From NCBI RefSeq assembly GCF_000142905.1, contig NW_013657678.1:1-64000 (forward strand): a DNA stretch of 64,000 nt, given 5' to 3'. The stretch comes from Thecamonas trahens ATCC 50062 (lineage: Eukaryota; Apusozoa; Apusomonadida; Apusomonadidae). This document shows positions 54,837 through 64,000 of this stretch, piece after piece (the first letter of the stretch is position 1; each line of letters begins with the position of its first letter). The notes under the pieces are model-generated. The model was not told the DNA's origin. It saw only the letters and a program-made list of their open reading frames with translations, and ran no database searches. The translations under genes and the position numbers were made by a program.

Positions 54837-56608
54837 ATGCTGCTGGACGAGCTCAAGTTCCTCAACGCGAAGCGGACACAGATCCACTCGCGCAAGCTGA
54901 GGGGCAAGTACCTGGCCTTTTACTTTGGGTACGTTTTAGTGGGCGGGAGGGGCGGTTGGGGGGGCCTGGCCTGGAGCGGGTGATCTTGATCTTGACGGCT
55001 TTTTTGGCACAACGGCCAGGCGTTGTGGCGTGGACAGTGGTGGGCGGATGAGGTAGGGGCATAAAGGAGATGAGGACTCATGGGTAGTGGGTGTGCAGGG
55101 CCAAGTGTAAGCCATGCGACAAGTTTACTCCTGTGCTGACGCAGTTTTACGCCGAGGCGTGCGCGGCCACATCCGAGTTTGAGGTCGTCTTTGTCTCGAC
55201 CGACGTCTCCGAGGCCGAGATGTACGACTTCCTCGACCAGCATCCCATGCCGTGGATTCGTCTTCCGTTCCGCGGCAAGTACCGCCAGCGAGTGCTTGAC
55301 GAGTTTGGCGTGGCCGAGCTTCCTACTCTGGTCATTGTCGCGCCAGACGGCTCGGTTCTCTCGATGAACGGCCGGAAGGAGGTGCTCGCCACCCAGCCGG
55401 GCAAGGGCGGCCGCCCGCCCAAGATCTCGGTCACCGACTTGCTGAGCAAGTGGCGTGCCGACGCCGGCGATTCGAATCCGGAGCTCGGCGCTCCTGGCGC
55501 CGAGGACTACGACGACAACGCCGAGGCAAGCGGACGTGGCGAGCCGAGCGGTTCGCGACGGACCAAGCGCTCGTCCCGCCGGCGTGCCGGGAGCGGGCGT
55601 GGCGAGGCTCGAGGTGAGCCTGCTGGTGGTAAGAGTGCAGCGGGGCGCTCGGGCGCCGGCGGCGTTGCCGCGCAGACCGGTGCGCGTGGCGAGTTTGTCA
55701 TGACCTGGGCCAACGAGAAGGACGACCGTGGCCAGATTACACAGCACCAGCGCGGCAAGGCCGGCCTGGAGAACCTCGACGCGATGACCGGCCTCACTTC
55801 AGGCAACCTGCAGCCGGTTCACATTGCGCTTCGCGACGGCAACCTCCAGCTGTTCAACTATCTCATGAAGCGGCGGGTGGAGGTGTTTGTCATGGACGCG
55901 TCCGGACGGACGCCGCTGCACTACCTCGCTATGCATGGCGGCGGGACAGCGGCCAAGGGCATGCTCCGCCGGTTTGGCCGCAACCCGGACTGGATGCAGC
56001 AACTCTCGGTGCAGGACAATGACGGCAACGTGCCGCTGCACCTGATGTGCCGCTACGGGCACGGCCACCTCATTCCGTGGGCGCTGGCCCAGGCACCCGA
56101 TGCCGTCGAAGTCGTCAACAATCTTGGCCGTCGGCCGTATGATGAAATGCTGCTCATGGGCCACATGGGCCTCCTCAACGGCCTCACCTTTGAGAAGGAT
56201 CAGTCGCCGTCGTCCATCTTCCCGTCCGACGTCCGCGCCGGCCTTGCCGCGCCCGACACAAACTCGGTCCGCGAGACAGACTCGCCGCGCTCCAAGCTCG
56301 CCACCGCCAAGCACCAAAAGTCGTGCAACCGCGCCCTGTACGATGCTGTCATTGCCGGCGACGCACCTCAGGTCAAGTGGCTCCTCGCCAACACGCCCGC
56401 CAACCCGCTCGCCAAGAACAAGGACGGCGTGACCATTATGGACCACGCCATCTCTGCTGGCGCTATTTCCATCATGCGCATCCTCGACCGCGCCGCGAAC
56501 CCAGTCCCGCCCGTCAACATCGACAACTTTGCCTGGCATCCGGATGTGGTCGCAAAGCTCCCCAAGGACCGCTTCCTCGACCAGAACGACCCCAGCGCCG
56601 CGTGGTGA
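54837..56608 (+). CDS. Nucleoredoxin/tryparedoxin-like thioredoxin domain fused to ankyrin repeats
   Basis: Exons 54837-54928 and 55099-56608 (donor GTACGT) encode 533 residues. Splicing gives KYLAFYFGAKCKPCDKFTPV, the redox motif CKPC in the position of WCPPC of nucleoredoxin and tryparedoxin. The conserved Trp before the first Cys is absent. MPWIRLPFRGKYRQRVLDEF, and then the cis-Pro loop ELPTLVIVAPDG, confirm this subclass. A basic Arg/Ser/Gly linker (about residues 170-225) leads to ankyrin repeats (NLQPVHIALRDGNLQLFNYL; SGRTPLHYLAMHGGG; NDGNVPLHLMCRYGHG; NRALYDAVIAGDAPQVKWLL). It is likely a cytosolic dithiol oxidoreductase with an ankyrin partner-binding module; the partner is unknown. 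Confidence 0.85.
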
Positions 56609-56719
56609 GCGAAGTACACCCGCTACCCGCTCCACGCACACCACGACTCGAACTGATTGCGAGCCGTGTTTACTCTTGTCAAATGAATGGCACGTCCCAC
56701 CCTGCGCCCACAATGGCGG

Positions 56720-58456
56720 CTACAAGCCTGCGTTCTCGGTGTCAAACACTTCGATGGGCGCATTGCTCTCGGCCTCGTCAGCCGCACCGAGTCGGGCCTC
56801 ATCGTCGTCAGCATCGTCGTCGGACGAAAATGGATACACCTCCGACGCCACCGGCGGTGGCGCAATGCCCAACACATTGGCCAGCCGCACAGCCTCGGGC
56901 ACATGCGCCACAATCCGAAGCCCCACCAGAGCCTGAGCCTGGGCCTGAGCCTCGACCTGAGCCTCAGCCTCGACCTGAGCCTCAGCCTCGACCTCGACCT
57001 CGGTCTCGGCCTCGGCCTCAGCCTCAGCTTCGACCTCACTCTCAGCCTCGGCATCAGCCTCGGCCTCGACGGCAATGCGCCGACTGCTTGTCACCAAACC
57101 CGAGAGCCACGCCACATACTTGTCCGACAGCACCGCGCGCGCCCCGAGGAACGGCATCAGCTCATCAGAGGTCGACGGCCATTGCAGCGAATTGTCGATG
57201 CACGGCGGTGCTGCACGGTAAACAAAAGCTTCGAGCTCGGTGCCGTCGTCAAGGATCACCGTCTCGCGCGAGCGCACCACATCGCTGCCAAGTCCTAAGA
57301 CGACGTCAAGGAGGGCGAGCGCGTTGCGGTCGAGAGAGTACAGCACGCCCTCTACCGGCGGCACACCACGCTCGGCCGGTCCGATGTTTGCCGTTCCGAC
57401 TTCCGACTCGACCGAGGTGAGCCTGTTGAAGACCAGAACCGCCGACGGGAGGACTGCGTGCGCGTGCCACGCGTGATCCGATAGCGCCGCCGACTGCACC
57501 AGCTGCAGGTCGTAGACAAATACCTCGTTGCCATAGTCAGCCACATCGTCGGCCTCGCGCGCAAAGCGGGCAGCATCAACAACCGGAGCAGCTTGCTCGT
57601 GGCTCAGGCCGGCCGTCAGCTTGGCGGCGTCGGCGTTGGCCGCGGCCTTCATGGCAGCCGCGGCCTCCGGCCCGAGCGCGTCGGCAATCGCCACACCCTG
57701 CGCGGCCAGCTCTGCCAGCGGAGCATCCATCTCACGCTCGCGCGGCATCGGTACTTGCCGCGCCTCGCGTGATGGCTCGGCAATCGCGGGCAGGTACGAG
57801 GCCGAGATGCTCGAGCCGACGCCGGCGCCCGTCACCGCATTGACCACCCTGAATGGCACAAGCGCTTGCTCCGGATGTGCGGCGTCGACGCCGGCGGTCA
57901 GCTCGGCCGCCCGCACTGCCAACGCCTGCTGCTCGCGTCGTGCCGCCGCCGCCTGCCGCGCGAGCACGTTGATCGATGCCAGCCGCGATCGGTCGCGCTT
58001 CCGCTGCGCCATAACCTCAGCCGGAGTCGGCGGCGCCGGCACGCCCGGCCCGTACTTGTAGTTGCGGTAGTCGTCAGGCAAGTGCGAGACACCAGCCACG
58101 TCTCCGTCGCCGCCGCCCAAGCTGGCCGAGTGAGTCTTGAGAAGTCGCGCCACCCGCGGCGAGCGGGTCATGCCCACCCGCGTTGCCAGCGTTACCACCC
58201 GGCGCCCATCGTCCTCGGCCGGCGCCGACCGTGGCGGCGGAGGCCGTGGCCGCACCTGGGCAGGCGCCTTGGCCGCCGGGACATAACCGCGCGGCTCGAG
58301 CGCATGCACCATATCTGCTCGCCGCCGGCGCGGCCGCAGCAGCGCCGCCTTGCGCTGTGCTGCCACCACCGCCGGTGACGGCTGCGGTGCCCATCCCGCA
58401 GGCCCTCGCGGCGGTCGTCGCGCGTCCGTCGCCGTCACTCTCGCGCCGCCCTTCAT
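56720..58456 (-). CDS. Protein with a degenerate gamma-glutamylcyclotransferase (AIG2-like) domain
   Basis: 578 residues if started at MKGGARVTATDARRPPRGPA (58456); the frame is open to 59020, but the upstream part is His/Pro/Arg low complexity. The first 300 residues are Ala/Arg/Pro-rich. A GGCT/AIG2-like barrel follows: NEVFVYDLQLVQSAALSDHA, VLVFNRLTSVESEVGTANIG, PPVEGVLYSLDRNALALLDV and GTELEAFVYRAAPP. The usual substrate loop (YGSN/YGTL) reads YDLQ. The catalytic Glu expected after LD (as in LD..EG) is replaced (LLDVVLGLG), so enzymatic activity is doubtful. A Glu/Ala/Val/Gln repeat (56934-57070) and an acidic C-terminus close the protein. Confidence 0.6.
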   Translation of the reverse strand: MKGGARVTATDARRPPRGPAGWAPQPSPAVVAAQRKAALLRPRRRRADMVHALEPRGYVPAAKAPAQVRPRPPPPRSAPAEDDGRRVVTLATRVGMTRSPRVARLLKTHSASLGGGDGDVAGVSHLPDDYRNYKYGPGVPAPPTPAEVMAQRKRDRSRLASINVLARQAAAARREQQALAVRAAELTAGVDAAHPEQALVPFRVVNAVTGAGVGSSISASYLPAIAEPSREARQVPMPREREMDAPLAELAAQGVAIADALGPEAAAAMKAAANADAAKLTAGLSHEQAAPVVDAARFAREADDVADYGNEVFVYDLQLVQSAALSDHAWHAHAVLPSAVLVFNRLTSVESEVGTANIGPAERGVPPVEGVLYSLDRNALALLDVVLGLGSDVVRSRETVILDDGTELEAFVYRAAPPCIDNSLQWPSTSDELMPFLGARAVLSDKYVAWLSGLVTSSRRIAVEAEADAEAESEVEAEAEAEAETEVEVEAEAQVEAEAQVEAQAQAQALVGLRIVAHVPEAVRLANVLGIAPPPVASEVYPFSSDDDADDDEARLGAADEAESNAPIEVFDTENAGL

Positions 58457-59682
58457 CCCCGCCACTTCCACCGAATGCTGCAACTGGCCACGTCGGCTCC
58501 CGTCGTGACCACTGTCATCATCCTGTCGACCATCCGCTACCACCGCAAGCAAAGCGGCAGCCTCGCTCTGGCGGCGGATCTTTCGCTGCGGCAGACGCGG
58601 ACGCAGACGCGGATGCGGACGCGGATGAAGACGAGGATGCGGGACAATCGACGGATGCGATGGATGCGGTGGATGCGGGTGGCGAGAGGGATGCGAGGCA
58701 TGCATCGTCGACCTCGCCGTCGTCCGCCTGGTCCTCCTCCGCACAGCGGGCTTGCTTCCCGCCACCGGTCCTCGCGGAGGCATAGCAAAGGCAGTAGAGG
58801 CGGTGAGAAAGGCAGAAGAGGGCGCATCCCCGCCGTCTTCCCTTCGCTCTCCCTCCTCCCTCCTCGTCTGCTCCTGCTCCTCTCCCGCTGCTCCGCGGAC
58901 AAGCGCCACCTCGTTGGCGGTGCGGCCGCGGTGGGCAAGGACAACAGCTCCTGCCGCCACCGCACCACGTACAGGGGGAGTTGTGGGTCTCGGAAGAAGT
59001 GTATGCATATCTATCGCCACCCCTGCCAGCGCACAAGCCAGGTGTGCCTCTCCCCCAGCTCCAGCTCCCGCTCCGCTTGCCCGCTGTCTCGTCGCTCGTT
59101 GCCGACGAGCCCATTAGTCACCAAGCCGACAAGCGCTCGTCACGCATCATCTCCCGGCGTAAATGCGTCATTTGTAGTACAAAATTTACAATTTGCGGGT
59201 TCCGGTACTCCCCCCCCCCCCCCCCCCCCCTCGTCCCCTCCTCCCTCCCTCCCTCCCCTCCCTCCTCCTTCATCAATCCATCCCCCCCCCTCCGGCCCTA
59301 CTGTTCCTTTTATCGGCTCTGCACTTTCCTCTCCCTCTCCATACCCCACCTCTACCCTGTCCCACATCACTGTAATACCTCAATGTCAACGCCAGCGCGC
59401 CCGACGAGCGTACTGTTTTTTTGGCCCCAACTCCGCCACACCGAATCACATGTCAGATTGCCCCCCCCCTCCGTGGCTGTTGTCAGCAGACGGCGGCCAA
59501 TACGTTCTGCGCTCCACCACCCTGACTGACGCGAGACAGAGACCCTTCTCAGCCGCAAGCACTTCACCCAGCACAAGTCAGGTGGACCCAACCGCAGCAT
59601 CCCCCCCCCCCCCCCCCCCCCCCTTAACCCCTCTCCACCTGGCTACGTACACAACAACCTCCTGCAAGCCGTTGGTTCCCCC
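58457..59682. other. Long stretch without a firm gene
   Basis: From 58457 to 59020 the minus-strand frame of the previous gene stays open, and two other frames are also open because of GACGCGGATGCG-type repeats (58585-58680). A further N-terminal extension is possible but unproven. From 59021 on there are C tracts at 59210-59230 and 59601-59623 and C/T-rich DNA upstream of the DCAF11-like start. Confidence 0.5.
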
Positions 59683-61858
59683 ATGACAAGCGTGGAAGAA
59701 GTCTCCCCCATGGACGTGGTGGAGCTCGGCGTGGCCGAATCGCGAGCCAACACGATGACGACGACCGGCTACGGAGGCGGAGGACCGGTATGCGGGCCAG
59801 GATCATGTGCCGACAAAGACCCGTCTGGTATGGGTCCATGCTTGGCTTCCTCGGCGCGGAGTGAGTGCCCAGACTACTTTATGGCAAAGGTAGCATGCTG
59901 CTTCCAGCTGGTCCATGACTTGGCTGATGACGCCCGCAAGGCTTACGTCAACAACGACTTTGACTCGGCGGGCAAGTTGTTCTCTGCTGCTCTCGAGCGG
60001 TCAAAGGTCATTCTAGACGTCGTCACCACCGCTCCGCCGCTCACTGCCGCAGGCGTCGACGAGACTTTTCAGGCCGAGCTCGAACGGACCGTCCTGGAGG
60101 TCCAACTGCACCTGATTGCGGTCCATATGCGTCGCGAGGATTGCGACGCTGCGTCGCAGCTCTGCGACGCCCTTTTCGACGCCTCGGCAAACGTGCTCGT
60201 CGAGCAGCATCCAGAGCTCCTGGTTAAGCTGCTCTTCCGCAAGACCCAGATCCTCTGTGCCCGTGGCTCGTTCGCCGACGCCCGCGATATGATCGCCCGC
60301 GCCCAGGCCCTCAGTCCGTCGTCGCCAGCCATTGTCCGGCTCGCCGCAGACATCGAGGCCGCGCTGGACGCAAGTGGGGTCGCTAGCGCCGCGGCACCGC
60401 CGGCCAGCTCTGCGCCTCGCCGCGAGTGTGGCGAGGTGCCCAGAGGCGGTCGGCTGACATCGACTGCAGCCACAACCACGAGTGCGAGTGCAAGCTCAAG
60501 CGGTAGCCACCCGACCAAGTCGTATCACAAGGTTGTGGATGATCTTGTGGCCGAGAAGGGCGCCAAGGAGCGGAGCGCGGCGGCCGAAGCGGCCGAGGCG
60601 TCGTCCTCGCTGATGCACTCGGGCGCGTTTGGCGCCGTCTGCTCGCAGCTGGCGCAGCGCGGGTGCGGCGTCGAGCTGCCGTCGCCGATGGAGATGGTGA
60701 CCAGCCGCAAGCTCGGCATTCCTGGCACCGGCTTTTGCCGCGGCGCCAAGCTGGCGCTCCTCTCGCGCCCCGCGTTTCTCCCAGCAAGCTACGAAGGAGT
60801 GGTAGACTCATACGAGGAGCGCGTGTACTGCGGGCGATTCTCGAAAGACGGCTCGCTGTTTGTCACGGCTGCGCAGGACTGGCGGCTGCGAGTGTACGAC
60901 ACGTCGCGTGGGTCGGACCTGCCGCAACTTGCCGGCGACGCCGCAGCGGTGATGGGCCGTTGGACGGTGACCGACCTCGCGCTGGCGCGGGACAACTCGC
61001 TCCTGGCGTACTCGTCCATCACGCCTGTGGTGTACCTTGTCTCGCCGCACGACCTTGATGGCCCGCACGTCGAGCTCTCGTACCTTGCCGAGTCGGGCTG
61101 GTGCGGCATCTGGTCCTTGGCGCTCTCGGGCGACAACTCGCTGCTGCTAGCGGGCACGTCGTCGCCGGCAGTGGTCGGAGCCGACGTTGCCACGGGCACG
61201 CTCACAGTCTCGATCACCGACGGCCACACTGACGACATCAACTCGGTGGCATTTGCTGGGAGCACCGGCGACGGCGACAACGTCTTTGTCTCGGGCTCTG
61301 ACGACGCCTCGATCAAGGTGTGGGACCTCCGCGCGCCACACATCCCGGTCGGTGTCCTTATCGGCCACCTCGAGGGCGTCGCTCACGTTGCATCCAAAGG
61401 CGACGGCCGGTTCATCGCCTCCAACGGAAAGGACCAGGCGCTCAAGTTGTGGGACTTGCGGCGGTCGGCCATCCCGGTCACCGACTATGAGCGCTTGCCG
61501 CGGCGATCATCGGCGTACCCGTCGTGGGACTACGTCACGTCCGATTACCCGGGCGTCGGAACCGGGGCGCGCCACCGACGACTCGTCGATTCTCTCGGTT
61601 GGCTCTCACAAGGTTCTGCAGACTCTCATTCGCTGCGGCTTCTCCTCGCCGCACACCACCGGCTCGCGCTTCCTCTACTCGGGCTCGCACGACGGCGCCG
61701 TCTTCATCTATGACACCATAGGGGCAACGTGCGCGGAGCTCTTGCCGAGTGATCGCCCGCGCAACCCGGTCCGCGACGTGGCATGGCACCCGTACGACGC
61801 ACGCATCTACACCTCGTCGTGGTCGGGCGACGTGTGTCGGTTTGGCATTGCTACCTGA
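59683..61858 (+). CDS. DCAF11 (WDR23)-like WD40 protein with N-terminal TPR-like region, one frameshift
   Basis: The protein starts MTSVEEVSPMDVVELGVAES. Residues about 65-230 are TPR-like helices (DDARKAYVNNDFDSAGKLFS; LLFRKTQILCARGSFADARD). The WD40 part begins at YCGRFSKDGSLFVTAAQDWR and matches DCAF11 step by step: NVFVSGSDDASIKVWDLRAP, VGVLIGHLEGVAHVASKGDG and FIASNGKDQALKLWDLRR. After a shift near 61562-61572 (one extra or two missing bases) it continues VGSHKVLQTLIRCGFSSPHT, RFLYSGSHDGAVFIYD and VRDVAWHPYDARIYTSSWSG. DCAF11 is a DDB1-CUL4 substrate receptor (for example for Nrf2 in animals). The repaired length is about 725 residues. The TPR-like half is not part of human DCAF11. Confidence 0.85.
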
Positions 61859-61882
61859 CCTGTAAATTTTATGCACCGATCG

Positions 61883-62866
61883 TTAGCTCTGCTGTATTCG
61901 CGCAGCGCGGGCTGCGAGCCGGGCCTCGGCGAGCCGCAGAGCTTGGGCCTTCTTCCGGCACTTGGCGTCGAAGGCTGCGGCGGCGCGGCGGATCTTATCG
62001 TGGGCCCGCGCCTCCAGCTCCGCCAGCGCTGCCAGCTTGGCGTCGCGCTTCTCCTCAAACGTGCGAATCTGGACCGCGAGCAGCGCACGCTGCTCGCCCA
62101 TATGGGCGTTGAGGATCTGCAGCTTGCGGGCAGCCCGCTCGATGGCGCGGCGGGTGGTCGGGTCAGGCGAGCCGCGGCTAGCGCCGGTTCCTCTAGCCCC
62201 GCCGTCGCCTCGCTCGAGCTGTTGCGAGCGGGCGAGCTCAAAGTCAAACTCGGACTGCGAGAACGAGAGCGATACCGCGAGTGCTGGGCGTGGCTGTGGC
62301 GGCGCGGCGGGCGCGTCACCCGACTGTGCCGCGAGCATCTTGTAGAACGTACCCGAGTACTCTTCAAACTGGGCAACCTGCATGCGGAAGAGCTCGCGCT
62401 CGCGCTTAAACTTGGCGCGCGACTTGGCATACTTGCGGATGCGGGCTTCGACCCGGGCCTCGCGGTCTGCCAAGGCGGCTTCGCGCTTGCGGACGACGGC
62501 AAGCTTGCGCTTGAGAAACGCGCGCGCACGGGCCTCGCGATCGAGTAGGTCCTGCTCGAGCTTGGCATACACCGCCAGAGCCTCGAGCGCGTCCGAGCGC
62601 GATGTACCAGTCTCTGAGCTCGAGTCGTCGGCCATGGCTGCCAGCGCAGTGCTGTCACTCTCGTCGTGCTCGTCGTTGAGGATGGCGTGCAGCTCGGCGT
62701 CCGACTCGGACGAACCGTCGTCCTCAACGCTCACGACAGCCGATGAAGCGAGGGAGGAGGCGGAGACAAGGCGAATGTCGGGTAGTTGCGGTGACGAGAG
62801 TGAGGGGGGGGCGAGGGCGAGGATGCGGGTGATGGTGATGGTGATGACAGTGGCGGAGTGGGGCAC
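61883..62866 (-). CDS. Coiled-coil protein of unknown family
   Basis: Up to 327 residues; the true start is uncertain (Met at 62866, or a later one such as MADDSSSETGTSRSD). An acidic Ser/Asp segment (DDGSSESDAELHAILNDEHD) precedes a long basic coiled coil (RKREAALADREARVEARIRK). A Pro/Ala linker and a second helical region (RRAIERAARKLQILNAHMGE to RLAEARLAARAARIQQ) follow. No known domain. The reading frame is the same as that of the proline-rich gene upstream, separated by one stop at 63008-63010, so both could be parts of one gene if that stop is spliced out or is an error. The stop is 24 bp from the DCAF11-like stop. Confidence 0.6.
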   Translation of the reverse strand: MPHSATVITITITRILALAPPSLSSPQLPDIRLVSASSLASSAVVSVEDDGSSESDAELHAILNDEHDESDSTALAAMADDSSSETGTSRSDALEALAVYAKLEQDLLDREARARAFLKRKLAVVRKREAALADREARVEARIRKYAKSRAKFKRERELFRMQVAQFEEYSGTFYKMLAAQSGDAPAAPPQPRPALAVSLSFSQSEFDFELARSQQLERGDGGARGTGASRGSPDPTTRRAIERAARKLQILNAHMGEQRALLAVQIRTFEEKRDAKLAALAELEARAHDKIRRAAAAFDAKCRKKAQALRLAEARLAARAARIQQS

Positions 62867-63007
62867 GCGGTGGCGGTGACAGCGAACGAAGAACAGCGGT
62901 ATCCATCGAGCCAGGAGTAGATGGCGAACAAGGAGAGGCTGGTGAGCATGGAGAGCGGGGCGAGTGTGGGCGTGGCATGTGCGGCGAGTCGCGGTGCGGC
63001 GAGTGGG

Positions 63008-64000
63008 TCACGGTGGTGATGACGGACTCGTCACCAGACGACTCCTCGTTGTCGGAAGGAAGGAAAGTTGTTCAGAGTGTGGCGACGCCTGTGAGATGGG
63101 CGACCTGGTGACAGCAGTGATGACCTCGGAGCTCGAGTCCGAGTCCGACGCCGACGCGAGATCGGAGAGCGGAACAGTCGCGTTCTCGCGTGAGGTCTCG
63201 ACGGTTAGAGATAGCTTGTAACCGTCGCGCTTGGTCTCGGGATCCCTGTTATCATCAGCGACCGATGGTGGCGGCTTGAATGTAGGCGAGGCTCTGGGCG
63301 GTGGTGGGGTTGGCGCCGAGTCTGTCGGTGGAAGATTGGGAGGTGGCGGCTTGGATGCGGGCGAGGCTCTAGGCGGTGGTGGGGTTGGCGCCGAGCCTGT
63401 CGGTGGAAGATTGGGAGGCGGCGGCTTGGATGCGGGCGAGGCTCTCGGCGGCGATGGCTTCGGCTTGTCACCCGATGGCGGCGGGGGATTGGGTGGCGGC
63501 GGCTTCGGCTTGTCATCCGATGGCGGCGGGAGATTGGGTGGCGGCGGCTTGGAGGCGGGCGAGGCTCTCGGCGGTGGTGGCTTCGGCTTGTCATCCGATG
63601 GCGGCGGGAGATTGGGTGGCGGCGGCTTGGAGGCGGGCGAGGCTCTCGGCGGTGGTGGCTTCGGCTTGTCATCCGATGGCGGCGGGAGATTGGGTGGCGG
63701 CGGCTTGGATGCGGGCGAGGCTCTCGGCGGCGGTGGCTTCGGCTTGTCATCCGATGGCGGCGGGAGATTGGGCGGCGGCGGCTTGGATGCGGGCGAGGCT
63801 CTGGGTGGCGGCGGGGTAGGTGTAGAGGCCACGGGCGGTGGCGGGAGATTGGGCGGGGGAGGCTTCTGTCTTGTGGACGGCGGCGGAGGGAGGTTGGGCG
63901 GCGGCGGTTTGACGAGTGACGACGGCGGCGGAGGGGGAGGCAGGGACGACTGGGCAGGCGAGGCCAGAGGAGGTGGAGGCTGCAAGGGTGGGGGTGGACG
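63008..64000 (-). CDS. Proline-rich repeat protein, 5' end beyond the window
   Basis: About 325 residues are visible. Most is a repeat of KPPPPNLPPPSDDKPKPPPP followed by RASPAS, 26 residues per unit, like a formin FH1 region or an SH3/profilin-binding tail. The C-terminus is DGYKLSLTVETSRENATVPL followed by a Ser/Asp-rich acidic stretch. No globular domain is in view, so the identity must come from sequence to the right. An actin-regulating or cell-surface protein are both possible. Confidence 0.55.
   Translation of the reverse strand, partial: RPPPPLQPPPPLASPAQSSLPPPPPPSSLVKPPPPNLPPPPSTRQKPPPPNLPPPPVASTPTPPPPRASPASKPPPPNLPPPSDDKPKPPPPRASPASKPPPPNLPPPSDDKPKPPPPRASPASKPPPPNLPPPSDDKPKPPPPRASPASKPPPPNLPPPSDDKPKPPPPNPPPPSGDKPKPSPPRASPASKPPPPNLPPTGSAPTPPPPRASPASKPPPPNLPPTDSAPTPPPPRASPTFKPPPSVADDNRDPETKRDGYKLSLTVETSRENATVPLSDLASASDSDSSSEVITAVTRSPISQASPHSEQLSFLPTTRSRLVTSPSSPP
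63503..63814. repeat. 78-bp coding tandem repeat
   Basis: Four units begin at 63503, 63581, 63659 and 63737, exactly 78 bp apart, each coding 26 residues of the proline-rich protein. A shortened, diverged unit lies upstream from about 63458. The near identity of the units indicates recent unequal exchange or replication slippage. Confidence 0.93.

Overview
The window is the left end of a chromosome from a compact, GC-rich unicellular eukaryote. It opens with about 620 bp of CCCTAA (TTAGGG-type) telomere repeat, the genes carry spliceosomal introns, and the proteins are eukaryotic: Timeless, XPD, primase small subunit, a Qa-SNARE syntaxin, USP36-, RRP1- and DCAF11-like proteins. Gene style (short 5'-proximal introns with GTACG donors, G/C homopolymers in introns and upstream regions, tail-to-tail genes a few tens of bp apart) fits a free-living flagellate protist. 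An apusomonad such as Thecamonas is my guess, not a demonstrated identity.

Layout. 1-622 telomere; 623-3340 subtelomere with no supportable gene. 3341-9301 (-) is a very large surface receptor-like gene broken by one in-frame TAG. 9993-14342 carries a CENP-W-like histone fold, a histidine acid phosphatase, a CHCHD2/10-like protein, an ALG13-like subunit and a secreted SnoaL-like protein. 14623-27448 holds three genome-maintenance genes (XPD, primase small subunit, Timeless) with the ATP synthase delta subunit and a double-domain adenosine deaminase. A 100-N gap (27742-27841) removes the Timeless 5' end. 28368-40471: FKBP12, RRP1/Nop52, ethanolamine-phosphate cytidylyltransferase, gluconokinase, a carboxylic-acid-reductase-like megaprotein with a ZZ-type finger, and a UPF0193 protein. 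40573-49477: USP36-like deubiquitinase, syntaxin, an unknown protein, and a kelch-BTB protein. 50054-64000: an OmpA-domain protein, coiled-coil proteins, a thioredoxin-ankyrin protein, a degenerate gamma-glutamylcyclotransferase-like protein, a TPR-DCAF11 protein and a proline-rich protein running off the end.

No operon or pathway cluster is evident. Genes mostly alternate in direction, and convergent neighbours are often only 13-55 bp apart at their stop codons. Loose themes are genome maintenance (XPD, PRIM1, Timeless), nucleolus (RRP1, USP36-like) and ubiquitin adaptors (kelch-BTB, DCAF11-like, USP36-like), which I regard as coincidental neighbourhood.

Sequence quality matters here. Several genes that are otherwise intact are broken by single-base shifts; eight of nine have the sign of one missing base, often in a short G, C or A run, and one gene has a lone in-frame stop. 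I read most of these as consensus errors rather than pseudogenes. The most unusual biology is in domain architectures (ZZ-CAR, ADA plus pseudo-ADA, eukaryotic OmpA domain, XPD Fe-S domain insertion) and in the intron donor consensus GTACG, which predicts a matching change in U1 snRNA. No tRNA, rRNA or CRISPR feature was recognised.
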